From assembly GCF_014204625.1 (NCBI RefSeq), contig NZ_JACHLU010000001.1:124001-188000 (forward strand): DNA of 64,000 nt. Reading direction: 5' to 3'. The translations under genes and the position numbers were made by a program. The DNA comes from Gillisella vitis. Its GTDB lineage: Bacteria; Pseudomonadota; Alphaproteobacteria; Rhizobiales; Rhizobiaceae. The notes under the pieces were generated by a model that was given only the letters and a program-made list of their open reading frames with translations, ran no database searches and was not told where the DNA came from. This document shows, one piece after another, positions 16,701 to 31,700 of the stretch. Position 1 is the first letter of the stretch. Each line of letters starts with the position of its first letter.

Positions 16701-19700
16701 AGCAAGGCACCGCGTAACCCTGCCAACGATCGTTTTTGGTGGCGAGCACTATCCGCTGATCCCTGTGGGCAGCCGGGAGATACAGGTTGCGACGACACTG
16801 CATCCTCTGCTTGGCGAAAACAGCTCCACCTTTGAGGTGCAATCCTTTGCGACGACGTGGACAGGTGATGAGTTTTTCTTCCGCGACCATGTTGTGCAAA
16901 ATCACAGAATGCTACCTGCGGCAGCCATGATTGAAATGGCAAGGGCTGCTGGAGAACTGGCCGATGGACGCGCGGTGACATCGCTGCGCGATATTGTCTG
17001 GTCGCTGCCGGTGGTGGCGGAAAGCGGAAAACCCGTCCATACCGCTATTTCGTTGCTGCCGGACGCGGCAGGTGCGGGCTTTGAGCTGACAAGCGCCATC
17101 GGCCAGCATTGCCAAGGGGTGATTGGCTTTGATGACTTGGCACCTGTCGATGACATCATTGACCTTGCGGCCATTCGCGCAAGAACCAAACCTGTTGCAG
17201 CTGCCGATTGCTACCGCCGTTTTCAGGGCTTTGGCCAGAATTACGGGGTAAGCTTTCAGGCACTCAAGGATGTTCGTGGCTCAGACATTGAGGCGCTGGC
17301 CGAACTGGAACTGCCTGCTGCCGCTGATGCCGGAACTTTCGGCATCAATCCCGCCTTTCTCGATGGCGCATTCCAGACCGTTGCCGGATTTGACTTCATG
17401 GGCCAAGGCAATGACGGGCCATATGTGCCCTTCGCCCTGTCTGAAATTCTGCTCAAAACCGTGGAAGGCTTGAAGCGCGGCTTTGCCCATATGACGCTGG
17501 CCGCAGAACCTGATGCGGCCTCCGGCATTCGCAAGCTCAACCTTGTTGTGACGGATGAGACGGGCCGGGTGCATCTTGCCCTCAAGGATCTTTCCGTGCG
17601 GCGCATGAAGGTGGCGGGTGAGGCAAGGCTGGTCTACCACCGCGCCGCCTGGAAACCGCAGGAGGCCGTCATTGCGAAGGATGATCCGAGAGCAGTAAAC
17701 ACCCTGCTGTTCCTGTCCAATGATCTCGATGCACCGACTTGGCCCTCGACGCTTGCCCATGCGGGAAAATTAACGATTGCCAGCGCGGCTGCCACAGGAG
17801 TGCCCAAGGGGGATGGGTTCGCCCTTGATGCCCGGCAGGCTTTGCAGGTTGAGCGTGTTTTTGAACAGCTTGATGCGGCTGACCGTACACCCGATATTCT
17901 CGCCTTCGTCTGGCCGCTTGAAGCCGATGATGCAGACGGAACCCTTGAGCAGACACGGCTTGAAGAGGCGTTGATGCGCCTTGTCAACACCGCCAGCGCT
18001 CTTGCGCAGTCGCGCGAGAAACGCCAGCGGCTGATCTTGTCGCTCTATCCCTATAGCAGCGACGCGCCGCAACCGGGCTGGCAGGCACTCTCGGCCTTTG
18101 GCAAGAGCCTGACGCTGGAAAACAGCAGCATTCGCTTCCGCAGTATTGGCATTGAACTTAAACCCGGTGAAGCGTTGCGTGCCTCACGGATTATGGAAGT
18201 TCTGTCCCTTGAGGCCGCAGCTGAGGATGGCTGGAGCGATCTTCACTATACGCTCGCCGGTCGATTTGCGCGTCAACAAGAGGAGGTTGGCAGCCTTGCT
18301 GAAGACGCCCCGGACTGGCGCAACGGTGGTATTTACTGGATCACCGGCGGCGCTGGCGGTATTGGCGCGCATGTGGCGCGGTATCTGGCGCAACGGTATC
18401 ATGCCAGCATTGCGCTGAGCGGGCGCGGGCCGCTGGATGATGCCAGGCGCGGCCTGCTGGAAGAAATCTCCGCCCTTGGCGGCAATGGTCTTTATGTACA
18501 GGCTGACGTTGGCTCCGAGATGGAGCTGGCCAAGGCGCTGTCTGCCATCAAGGACAGGTTTGGTGCGCTTCATGGCGTCATCCATGCCGCAGGTGCGATG
18601 TATAATGCGCTGGCGATCAAGGAAACGCAGGAGAATATGCGCGGTGCGCTGACTCCAAAGGTGACGGGACTGGTGGCGCTGGATCAGGTCACCCGCCATG
18701 AGCCAATTGAGCTGTTCATCACGTTTTCGTCTATCGCAGGCGTGCTCGGCAATATCGGCCAAAGTGCCTATGCGGCGGCCAATCGCTTCATGGATCATTT
18801 TATTGAAAGGCGTGAGGTGCTGCGATCCCGTGGCAGCCGTTCCGGTCGCGGTCTGTCGATCCTTTGGCCTGCCTGGGGCGAGGGTGGTTTTGAGATCGAC
18901 CGCGAGACGGCTGGCTATATGGAGCGGGTGCTGGGGATGCATTTGCTCACCGCCGAGCATGGGTTGAAGGCGCTGAACCAGGGGCTTGCCATGGGCGAGA
19001 CCAGCATTTCGGTGGCCTATGGTGATGCTGAGCGCATCGCCGCAAGCTTCAAGCCCACAATGCGCAAGCGTCGCAGCCAGACATCGGCTATGCCTGAACA
19101 GCTTGTTCCTGATCTGGTCGCGGATGCGGCAGAGCTTTTGCACATGGACGTGCAGGACATCTCTGCCGAAGGCAGCATGAGCGATTATGGCTTCACCTCC
19201 ATTGTCATCACCCAATTCTCCAACGTTTTGAACAAGAAATACGGACTTCAGACCAGTCCAGCCCAGTTTTTTGAATATGACACACTGTCCGCTTTTGCCG
19301 CCGGTCTGTGGGATGGCTTTCAGGAGCCGCTTGCGCGCCGTTACAGCCCCGATGCACCGCCGGAAAAGCCGCGTGACACGGGGGAGAGTGCTCAAGCCAA
19401 GAACCGCTTCAGGGCGGGAATGGCTGTAGATGCGGACACGCGCCTGAAAACACCGGCGCTCGTCTCACCCGGCAAGCCGGAACCCATCGCCATCGTTGGC
19501 ATGAGTGGCATTTTGCCGGAATCCGCCAATCTCGACAGGTTCTGGCAGCACATCGAGGCCGGACAAGACCTGATCCGAGAAATTCCGGCCGAGCGGTGGG
19601 ACTGGCGCGCGTGGCAGGGTGATCCAGCCACCGAGGATAACAAGACCAATTCGAAATGGGGCGGTTTTCTTCCCGGCATTGATCACTTCGATGCGAAATT

Positions 19701-22700
19701 CTGGAATATTTCGCCACGCGAAGCCGAATTGCTCGACCCACAGCAGCGCCTGTTTTTGCAGGTCAGCTGGCACGCGCTGGAAGATGCGGGCATTCGCCCG
19801 TCTGACCTGTGGGGAAGCCGCACCGGCGTGTTTGTCGGGGCCTCCACTTGCGATTTTACCGAGGTGCTGAACGGGCGCAAAATTCCATGGCTGTCCCACG
19901 GTGCCGCCGGAATTGCCATGACGATGATTCCCAACCGGCTTTCCTATCTGCTCAATCTGACAGGGCCAAGCGAACCCGTCGATACCGCCTGCTCCAGTTC
20001 GCTGGTGGCAGTCCATCGCGCCGTTGAGGCCATTCGCAACGGTGGATGTGAACTGGCCATTGCCGGTGGTGTCAACTCGCTGCTGTCACCACATTTCTTC
20101 GTGTCTTTCGCCAAGGTCGGAATGCTCTCGCCCGATGGCCGTTGCAAGACATTTGATGAAAGCGCCAATGGCTATGTGCGCGGCGAGGGTGTGGGCGCAA
20201 TTGTGCTCAAACCCTTGAGCCGGGCCGAAGCGGATGGCGACCAGATTCATGCGGTCATTCGCGGATCGGCGGTCAATCATGGTGGCCGTGCCAATACGCT
20301 GACCAGCCCCAATCCCAAGGCGCAGACGGAACTTCTGTTGAGCGCATGGACGGCCGCCGATACGCCGCCATCCTCCATCGGCTATATCGAGGCGCATGGC
20401 ACCGGAACCAGGCTGGGAGACCCGATTGAGATCAATGCGCTGACAACAGCAGTCGCCCGCTCAGCCCAGCATTGGCCGGGGCTGCCTGAAGCCCGGATTG
20501 CCATCGGTTCGGTCAAAACCAATATCGGTCATCTGGAATCGGCGGCGGGCATTGCCGGCTTGTTCAAGCTGGTGCTGTCCATGCGCCATGGCGTTTTGCC
20601 ACCATCCTTGCATCACCGCCGCCTGAATCCGCAGATCAATCTTGAGGTGACACCCTTCCGGCTTGTGACGGAAAAGACGCCGTGGCCTGAGCGGCTGGAT
20701 GCATTGGGCAATCTGCTGCCACGTCGCGCAGGTGTCAGCTCGTTTGGTTTTGGCGGGGTCAATGCCCATGTGGTGGTGGAGGAATATCGCGCCGCTTCAG
20801 CCCCACGACCTGCCGATACAACGGAGTTGATCGCTCTCTCCGCCCGTGATCGTGACAGGTTGATGGCACTGGTCCAGACTTGGCTGGTTTTTCTCGACCA
20901 GCCTGATCATCAATTGCCGCCCTTGGCGGACATCGCCGCCACGCTGCAATTGGGCCGCGACGAGATGGAGGCAAGGCTTGCCTTCACCACCTCGTCTTTG
21001 CAACACATGCGGGATGTTTTGACGGCTTTTGCGGCGGGTGAGACCTCGGCACACCCGATCTGGTCTGGCGAGATCAAGCGCGTCAGCATCAACCGTGGCC
21101 CGGTGCAGGATCACGCCAACGCCGAGAGCTTTTCCGGCGATCTCGCCAAAGCCGCCGACCATTGGGTGAAAGGTGGAGCCGTGAACTGGCGCGCGTTGCG
21201 CAAGGGCCGCCCTTGGCAGAAGGCGCGCTTGCCGCTCTATCCCTTTGCACAGGATCGCCATTGGCCGGGGGGTGACGGTCTGGGGCCGCACCCCATGCCA
21301 CCAAAGCGCTCGCCTGAAACGGCGCTTGCTGATACCGCACCCATTGCATGGAATCTCACGCCAGGCGATGCCGTGCTGCACGATCACCGGGTCCATGGTG
21401 CGCGTATTTTGCCGGGTGCCGCGATGATTGCCTGGGGGCAGGCGGCGATTGCGGGCGCTTATCCGCACCGCCATTTCAAGCTGTGCGACCTGAGCTGGCG
21501 GCAGCCGCTTTGGGGCCATGCCGCCAGCCAATTGCAGCTCAAGCTTGAGGAAACACCACAGGATTGGCAGCTCTCTTTTGTCAGTGGTACAGAAGAGGCT
21601 GATCTTCATGCGCAAGGATGCATCCACTGGACCGAAGCTGATCGTCCTCAGCCTGGGCCGCTTGACATTCAAGCCGTCAAGGCAAGGCTGACACAGCAGT
21701 TTGACAAGCCTGAGATTTATCAACGCTTCCGAGCTGCTGGCATTGGCTATGGTCCGCATTTTCAAGTGATGCAGGCGCTGTTGTGCGGCACTGGTGAAGC
21801 GCTGGCGCGTCTTGAGTGCGTGCACGGTGAGGCGCGGGACGCCTCTGCGGCGCTTCTGGATGCCGCCTTGCAGGCCATATTGGGTCTCGGCCTCGCGGAA
21901 AATCGAACCCGGACTGTTCCGCTTGCACCCTTTTCCATTGGCAGTTTCGAGCTGCTGCGTCCTTTGCCAGCCAAGGGATATTCGCATGTTGTGGCCAAGG
22001 ATGAATGGAGCTGCGACATCACCATCGCCAATGACAATGGTGAGATTTGCGCTGTCTTCGGGAATGTCGTGCTGCGCGAACTGGCCGATCCGCTGGCCGA
22101 TTTTTTCTTTGCGCCCAAATGGGTGCATGTGCCGCAAGCCGATCGCACTCTGAATGATGATCTGCGGGCACAAAGCCTCATCCTCACCTCGCCTGATGGC
22201 AGGGGCGTAGCGCAGGCGTTGTCTGAGCGGCTCACAGATGCTTCAGTCCATCTCATCCCGGATGATGCGCAAGCACTGCGGGCGCTGGTTGAGCGCAATG
22301 ATGCGCGTGACATTTATTTCCTCGGTGCCATCGAGGCCCTGCCGGGCAAGGCCTCTCCGGAGGCCGTGGCCCTTGCGCAATCGCGCGGCGTGACAGCACT
22401 ATACCACCTTGTCAAAGCCCTTGAATCGCACGGCAATTCTGCTGAGGTTCCCCGGTTGACGGTGATTACCAACAATGTCCATGTCCTCGACCCGGCACAG
22501 GCCATTGCAACGGCGGGGTCTGCCGTTCTCGGCTTTGTCAAATCGCTGGCCAAGGAGCGTCCGTCATGGCAGATCCGCGCCGTCGATATTCACCTTGCAG
22601 ATTTTAACCACGCGGATCAACGCCGCATCGACAATCTGTTGCGCGAGAGCTTTAACGCGGGCCGGGAAACCGTGTTGCGTGGCACCTTGCGCTATCGCCA

Positions 22701-25700
22701 GACCATGGAGCCAATCACCGTGCCGCCTGCCCCCAACAGCCGGTTCCGGCGTGGTGGCGTTTACGTCATTCTCGGCGGGGCCGGGGGCATTGGTGCGGCT
22801 TTAAGCGATTATCTGGCGCACCATTGGGATGCGCGTCTTGTCTGGATTGGGCGGCGGCCTGCGGATGGCGAGATCAACAGCAGAATTGAAGCGGTTGAGC
22901 AGCGCGGCGGCAAGGTGCTCTACATTCAGGCCAATGCGGTTGATCTGGCGTCCATGCGCGGCGCGCTCAAACAGGTACGAGAAACCTTCGGCAATATCCA
23001 TGGTGTCATCCATTCCGCCATTGTGCTGAAGGATATGACGGTTGGCCGCATGGATCTTCAAACCCTGTACGATGTGCTCGCCCCCAAGGTGCAAGGCCTC
23101 GCGGTGTTGCGAGAAGCATTGATGGATGACAAGCCCGATTTTGTGCTGATGTTCTCGTCGGCGCAATCCTTCATTGGCCTTGCAGGCCAGGCCAATTACG
23201 CGGCAGCATGTAGTTTCAAGGACAGTTTCGCCCTGCAATGGGCGCAATCGGTGGATTATCCCGTTCAGATCATCAATTGGGGCTATTGGGGCTCCGTGGG
23301 TGTGGTGGCAAGTGCGCCCTATCAGCAACGCTTGCAGGCGGGTGGCGTCTATTCCATTGATATTGAAAGCGGCATGGAGGCGGTTGAGCGCATCCTCGCC
23401 CATGGTCTGGATCAGGTCATGCCGATCAAGGCGGATGATAACCAGCTTGCGGCACTGGGGGTTGATCGGGGTGTGAAGGCCGAGATTTATCCGGCTCTTG
23501 CCGCCACCGATACGCCTTTGGGTGATAGTCTTGCAAGCGCCCGCCCCGTGCCCGTCGGCGAGGACATCGAGCGCTTCAATGAAGCCTACCGCCAATTGGA
23601 GCAATTGGGCCGCCTGCTGCTGCTGGAGCGGTTGCAGGTTATGGGCCTGCCAGGCCATATTCCGAGTGATCGGCATGAACTGGGCAAAAGCCTTGGCATT
23701 GAGTCGGCCTATCATCCCCTGTTCAAAGAATGCCTCGATATTCTGCTGCGCGAGGGTCTGATTGATGCTGTGAGTGGTCAGGTGAGCGTGAATCCCCCCA
23801 GTGCCTCGGTGCTGATGGACCAGATGCGCACGCTTGCTGATATTTCAGCGCCTATCCTGCCGATGGCTGATCTGTTGATTGCCTGCGTGCAGGCCTATCC
23901 AGAGGTGTTGACCGGGCGACGAAGCCATATAGATGTGATGTTCCCCGCAGGCGGCAGTTCGCTGGTGGAGGGGATCTATCGCGGCAATCCCTTGATGGAT
24001 GCCTCCAATGCGCAAGTGGCCTCGGTTGTTGCCAGCTTTATCGAAAACAGCCGTGGCAACAGGCCGGTTCGGCTTTTGGAAATCGGTGCTGGCACGGGCG
24101 GAACATCCGCAACCGTGCTGCCAGCCGTCCGCAATCTCGCCCGCGATGTTTCCTATCATTACACCGATATTTCGCCTGCGTTTGTGCGCAGTGGCGAGCG
24201 GCGTTTTGGGGCGGATTTCCCCTTTGTCAGCTTTGTGCCCTTTGATGTGGAAAAGGATATTGCCGCGCAAAACCTGCCAGCTGGCGGCTTTGATCTGATT
24301 TTCGCAACCGATGTTCTCCATGCCACACGCGATATTGTGACCACGCTGGATCAGGTCAAGCGCTTGCTGCGGCCCGGCGGCATTGTGGTGATCAACGAAA
24401 CAATTTCCCGGCAGGACTTTGCCACCCTGACCTTTGGCCTCACCAGTGGCTGGTGGCATTTTACCGATGGGGCGCGGCGCATTGCCGGATCACCGCTGCT
24501 GACGCCTGCCGCGTGGCGGCAAGGCTTGAGCGATGCCGGATACCGTGCTTTTCACATGCCGGGCCCGCGCAAGCCTGATGGTCAACGGCTGGATCGGCAG
24601 GTGTTGGTGGCTGAAAGCGATGGGCGGGTGCGGATGCTGAAAGCCGCGCCGACCAACAAGCCTGAGATCGAGCGTCCCCGCAAGGCATTGAACGCCGAGC
24701 ATCGCGCCCAGACCATTTCTGCGCCAGTGCCGCGTCAGAAATCCTCGCTGCCATTGGTGGTGGATGCCTTTTGCAATGTGCTGAAACTGTCGCCAAAGGA
24801 CATTGATGCCGATGTGACCTTTGAAGTCTATGGCGTCGATTCCCTCGTGGTGCTGGAAATCAACCGCGAGCTGGAAAAGAGCTTTGGCCGCCTGCCATCC
24901 ACCTTGCTGTTTGAACATGTTACCGTCGGCGAGCTGGTGGATTATCTGGACCGCAACCATGCGGAAGCGTTGCAGCCTGCTGTGGACTCTTTTGAGCCAG
25001 AAGCCGTGCCTGAAATAGTGGTCGTTGAATCACCAATCCAGAAGCCCGACCCAAAGAGCGGCGATGAGCCAATTGCCATCATCGGCATTGCCGGGCGCTA
25101 TCCGCAATCACCTGATCTCGCCACGTTCTGGCGCAATCTCGAAGACGGCGTTTCATGCATCGGTGAAGTTCCGCCAGAGCGCTGGCGCTGGCAGGATCAT
25201 GACGGCAAACGGGGTGGAGAGCCACATACCAGCTATTCACGCTGGGGTGGGTTCATCGATGGTATCGACCAATTCGATCCGCTGTTTTTCAACATCTCCC
25301 CGGTCGAAGCGGCGGGCATGGACCCGCAGGAACGGCTGTTTTTAGAAACCGCAGCCCAGACCTTTGAGGATGCAGGCTACAGCCGGGCACGCCTTCACAC
25401 AAAAGGCTCCAAGGTTGGGGTTTTTGTCGGCGTGATGAATTGCAATTACGAATGGCTTGGCGGCGAGGCCCATGGGCAGGGACGCCCAAACATGGCGCGT
25501 TCGGCCTATTATTCCTGCGCCAATCGGGTATCGTGGCTCTATGATCTGCACGGGCCGAGCCTTGCTGTTGATACCGCCTGCTCCTCGTCGCTCACCGCCA
25601 TCCATTTGGCCTGCGAAAGCCTGCGCCGGGGTGAAAGCACCATGGCGCTGGCGGGTGGGGTCAATGCCATCCTGCATCCAGAACATTTTACCCGGCTTTG

Positions 25701-28700
25701 CAGCCTCGATATGCTGGCAGAAGATGGGTCCTGCAAAACCTTCAGCGCTGAGGCTGATGGTTTTGTTGATGGCGAAGGCGTAGGGGCGATGCTTTTGAAG
25801 CCGCTTTCGCGTGCGATTGATGATGGCGACCGGATTTTGGCCGTCATTCGCGGTTCCGGCATCAACACCGCCGGAAAAACCAGCGGCTACACCGTGCCAA
25901 GCCTCAACGCACAGGCCGATCTTATCGAGACGGTGCTGCTCAAATCCGGTGTCGCGCCGCAAAGCATTTCCTATGTGGAGGCCCATGGCACCGGCACGCC
26001 GCTTGGCGATCCGATTGAGGTTGCGGCCCTGACCAAGGCCTATCGTAAAACGGCTGATCCGCGCATGAGTGATGGCGAAACGGTGATCGGTTCGCTCAAG
26101 CCCAATATTGGCCATCTTGAAGCTGCCGCAGGCATTGCCGCCCTGACCAAGCTGGTGCTGCAAATGCAGCATCGCACACTGACGCCCTCGCTCCATGCCG
26201 GGACAATCAATCCGAAGATTGATTTTGCAGGCTCGCCTTTTGCCATCCGCACCCGTGCCAGCGACTGGCAAGCCCCCGTGCGCCGGATTGATGGCGTGGA
26301 CACCGTGTTGCCACGCCGCGCTGCCGTCAGCTCCTTTGGTGCTGGCGGTGCCAACGCCCATCTCATTCTTGAGGAATACAGGGAACCCGATGTTCCCAAA
26401 GGCAAAACCATGTCCAAGCCCGTTGCAATCGTCCTATCCGCCCGCACATCCGCACAATTGCAGGAACAGGCCCATCGCCTCAGCGCCCATATAGCCAGCC
26501 ATGCGCAAAGGGCGGGCGCTGCACTGTCGCTTGAGGCGCTGGCATGGACGCTGCAAGCCGGACGCGATGCCATGGAATATCGTCTGGCCTTTGTGGCCAG
26601 CAGCGTTGAGGAGGTGGCGGATACGCTTTTCCGCATCGCTCGTGACGGCAGTGCCGACCACGTGTTGCAGGGCAGCGTACTGAGAGCCAACCTCCATGCG
26701 CCAGCCGCGCAACCATCCGGCACGGATTCGGATGTGCAGGCCTTGTGCCGCGCATGGGTTGAAGGTCAGATCATTGATTGGGCGGGGCTGTATGCGGGCA
26801 AGCCGCCGGTCATGGTGTCGCTGCCAACCTATCCGTTTGCGCGGATACGCTGCTGGTTTGAGGAACCAGATGCCGCCAGCAAGCGCCCGATATTGAATCA
26901 CGTCAACAACAGTCAAAACACAGCCATGGTTAGTGGAGCCGCTCTGCATCCCTTGCTGGGGCATATGCTGCCAAGCTTGAGCGGTCTCCAGTTCCAGACA
27001 CGCTTCATGCCAGATCAGCCTCTGTTAGCCGATCACCGCATCAATGGTCAGGCCACTCTGCCCGCAGCGGCCTCGCTGGAAATGATCCGCGCCGGTGCCG
27101 AAATTGCCCTCAAACGCCCGATCCAGCGGATCAACGCCCTGGAATGGTTGCGCCCGATTGCAGTGACGGCGGGGGGAAGGCCAATCACGACAGTGCTGAC
27201 TGCTGAGAGCAATGTTATCCGCTGCGTTATCACTGGCGATGCTGAAGGGGATGCGCCCTTTGTCAGCGGTCTTGTCCCACTGGAGCAGGCGGCTCCTTCA
27301 TCGCCCGCGTTACTCGCAAACTTCGCGGCAATCCGTAGCCGCTGCCAAACGCCACTGGAGCCTGCGCTGTTTTACAGTCACGCCCAGAAAAAGGGGCTGG
27401 ACTATAGCCCGTCCTTGCGTCCACTTCGAGAAATATGGCTTGGCAAGGACGAAGTGCTGGCGCAGCTTGATGCGCCTGAGTTGGTGCCGAATACTGTGCA
27501 TCTCGCGCCTGCCTTGCTCGACGGCGTGTTGCAGGCCGCAGCCGCCTGGCTGGTTGGCTCTGGCGAGCACACTACCTATCTCCCGGCATCCATTGGTACG
27601 GTTGAGATTCATGCCGCCTTGAAGGGCAGCGTGCAGGTGCATGTTGCGTCTATCCGCATGGACAATGACCGCGCATCCTGCCGCTTTGATGTCGATGTTT
27701 ATGACGCGGCTGGGGCCGTGGTCTTGCGGCTTCAGGATGTTGTCGTGCGGCAAGCCAGACAGGCAAGCGTGTCTGCGCCCGAAGCAGATCAGGGCGAGGG
27801 CATCTTGCGCTATTATCGCCGCCAATGGCAGCCTGCCAAGGCCGAAGAGAGCAAGACGATCAAGCCGGGGCCGGTGCTGGTTTTTGATCGGGATGATCGG
27901 TTTTCTGCGGTTTTGTCAGCCCGATTGCGGGCTGAAGGCTCCGATGTGGTGGTAACAACGGTGCGTCCCGGCCCCGCTTTTCTAGCCGAAGACCATGGCC
28001 ATTTCCGCATATGCCCGGGCCAGTTCGACGATGCCGAGCGCCTGTTGAGCAAACTCAACGCCGATGGTTGCGCACCATCGCTGGTGATTTACCGTTGGGC
28101 GTTTGCATCCGGTCTTGATCATCATCAGCGTCTGGATTTTGGCATTCGCTCCGTTCTCGGTCTGGCCCGCAGTGTTATTTTGCATGGCAATGCCGCACCC
28201 ACACGCATCGTTTATCTTCACCCGCATGATGGCGGCCATGCCATGCCCGAATATGGCGGCTTGGCATCAGCCTTTGCCTCGCTTCGGCAGGAAAGCGAAA
28301 GGCTGATGGGCTCATCACTCGCGCTGCCAACGGGCTGGACGCTGGAGCAACAAGCGGACGCCGTGCTGGCGGAATGGACGCAGACCGGGGATGCGGCCAT
28401 CGACATCCGCATTGACGCTCAAGACCGCTGGGCAAACCTGCTTGAGGCGGACGATGTTTCAACCCCTCTCAACCTGCCGCTGCGTAACGGCGGCTCCTAT
28501 CTGATCACCGGCGGCGCAGGCGGCATTGGTCTGATGCTTGCCCGTCATCTGATCGAGCGTTTTGATGCGCACGTGACGCTGATGGGGCGCTCAACCCTCA
28601 ACGCCGAACGTTCCCGGCAGGTTGCTGAAATAGATGGTGGGCGTGGACGGCTTTTCTATGAAAGCGCTGATTGCGGCGTTGCCCCGGCAGTTGATGCCGT

Positions 28701-31700
28701 GCTTGAGCGCATTCGTGCCCGCGGCCCTCTTCACGGTGTCATCCATGCGGCGGGCGTGTTGCGTGATCAGTTGATCCTCAACAAAAGCCGTGAAAACCTT
28801 GAGATGGTGCTGTGGCCCAAGATGCAGGGCGCTTTGGTGCTCGACCGTGCAACCGCCACCGACGCGCTTGATTTCTTTGCGCTGTTCTCATCGACCACCG
28901 CCGCCTGGGGTTATCCCGGCCAGAGCGATTATGCTTTTGCCAACAGTTTTCTTGAGCATTTTGCCGTTACGCGGGAGGGTTTGTGCCAAAACGGTGAGCG
29001 ATCCGGCGTGACACGCGCCTTCGGCTGGAGCCTTTGGCAAGAGGGCAATATGCGGCCGGATGCGCACGCGATTGCCGAGGAACGGCAACGCCATGGTCGC
29101 CTGCCCCTGGCCACCGAACAGGCCATGAAAGCCTTTGAGGAGACACTCGCCAGCCCATACCCCGTGCGAGTGATTGTGTCAGAACTCAAACAACAGGCAG
29201 CCATTGCCGCAGAGGTTCAGACCGAAACCGTTTTGCCAGCAGCGACAATGCCGGAAACAGAAAAAGCAGCGCTGGCTTTCGTGATTGAAACAATGGCCTC
29301 TGAGCTCCAGATTGCCAGCGGCCAGATTGCGCCAGAGGCGGATTTCGAGCGTTATGGTATTGATTCCATTCTGGCATTGCGCCTGACCCGGCGGCTGGAA
29401 GCGCAAGTGGGTGCGCTGCCAAAAACCTTGTTCTACGAATATCAGACGCCTGCTTCTCTTGCGCATCATCTGGCCACAACCCGGACTGATAAAGTTCCGG
29501 GCACCCACCCGACGCCTGATACCGCCCGGCCCAAAATCGCAACGCTGTCCAACAGCTCGGCGGCTGCGGTCATTGCAGAACCCGTGATGAAAACCCCGGT
29601 GCGCGATGAGGATATTGCCATTATTGGTATCAATGGTCGCTTTCCCAAGGCCGACACTCTCGATGCGCTGTGGGATAATCTGCAAGCAGGCCGTGATTGC
29701 ATTACCGAAATTCCGCAAGAGCGCTGGGATGGGGATCGCTGGTTTGATCCCGACCGGCAGAAAAAGGGCCGCAGCTACAGCAAATGGGGTGGCTTTATGG
29801 ACGGCGTAGATCGGTTTGATCCGCTCTTTTTCAAAATCTCGCCACGCGAAGCCGAGTTGATGGACCCGCAGGAACGGCTGTTTCTGCAATCCGCATGGCT
29901 GACGTTTGAGGATGCGGGCTATACCCGCGCAACGCTCAACGGTCGCGCCTGCGGGGTCTATGTCGGCACCATGTATGGCGAATACCAGTTCTATGGAGCC
30001 GAGCAGGCAGCTTCCGGCCAGCTCATTGCCGCCAGCTCCTCCCATGCCTCCATCGCCAATCGAATTTCCTATATTTTCAACCTGTTGGGACCAAGCCTCG
30101 CTATCGATACCATGTGCTCATCGTCACTGACGGCAATCCATCTGGCCGTACAGGCTCTGCACAGTGGCGACATTGATATGGCACTGGCGGGGGGCGTTAA
30201 TCTGTCGCTGCATCCCAACAAATATGCCCTGATCAGCCAAGGCAAATTCGCCTCCACCGATGGCCGTTGCCGCAGTTTTGGCGCGGGCGGAGATGGTTAT
30301 GTTCCCGGCGAAGCTGTGGGGGCGGTGCTTTTGAAGCCGCTTTCGCAGGCATTGCGCGATGGCGATCCCATCCATGGCATCATCAAGGGATGCGCCATCA
30401 ACAATGGCGGCAGAACCAATGGCTTTACAGTGCCCAATCCCACCGCGCAGGCGGCGGTCATTGCCAATGCAATAGCCCGCGCAGGCGTTGATCCGCATGA
30501 GATCAGCTATATCGAGGCGCATGGCACCGGAACGGCACTGGGCGATCCCATTGAAATTGCTGGCCTTAGCCGTGCTTTTGGCGTGAGCACAGACACGCCT
30601 TATTGCGCGATTGGCTCGATCAAATCCAATATTGGCCATTGCGAAGCGGCGGCTGGCATTGCCGGTCTTGCCAAGGTGCTGTTGCAAATGAAGCACCGCC
30701 AGCTCGCGCCTTCGCTGCACGCTGATGTGCTGAACCCCGATCTGGAGCTGAAGGGCACGCCCTTCACCATTCAAACGGCGCTGGCACCATGGACCTTGCC
30801 CTCTGGCGTTCAGCGCCGCGTGGCAGGTTTAAGCTCCTTTGGTGCCGGTGGTGCCAATGCTCATATCATCCTTGCCGAGGCTGATCCGGTTGCGCCTGTG
30901 CAGGACGACATGTCGCCGCAACTCATGGTTTTGTCAGCGCGCAGTGATGAGCGTCTTGCGGCCTACGCTGCGCAAATGGCGAGGTTTTTAACAGAGCCAG
31001 CCGAGGCACAGGATGACATTGCACCAACAGATGCGCTTCTTGCGACGCTGCGGCAGGGCATTGCGCTGGCCTGCGGTGTATCACCGTGCGACATCGATCT
31101 TGATGACGATCTCGATTCCTATGGTCTGATGGGTGCGCCGCAACATGTGCTGATCAGTCATCTGGAAACGGCACTGTCAATTCAGTTGCCCACATCGAGC
31201 ATGGCGCATTGCCGCACCGGCATGGAGCTTGCGGCATGGCTGGCGAAGCTTCTGCCTGCTGCGTATCAGGTATCCTCACCAAGCAGAGTGCCGCGTCGTG
31301 ACCTTGCTCTGAGCGCCATTGCTTACACCTTGCAAACCGGCCGCGAACCTATGGCCCACCGTCTCGCCTTTGTGGCGCAGGATGTTGCTGACGCTGCACG
31401 CCTGTTCCAGCAGGCCGCCGATGGTGTTCTATCACAAGAGATCTGGCGCGGCGAAGCGGGCGAAAACCCTGTGCCGCAGGCGAAGGCGGCAAGCATGGCG
31501 GATCTGGCACAAAGCTGGGTTTGCGGTGCCGAGGTCGATTTTTCAGGGCTGCATGAGGATCGGACACGTCGCCGGATTTCCCTGCCGGGTTATCCTTTTG
31601 CAGGAGAGCGCTACTGGATACCAAAGCCCGCGGCGTCGGCTGCCGTTGATCTTGTATCTTCCAGCCATCCTTTGCTTGGCGCAATCACTCAAAACGGGGA

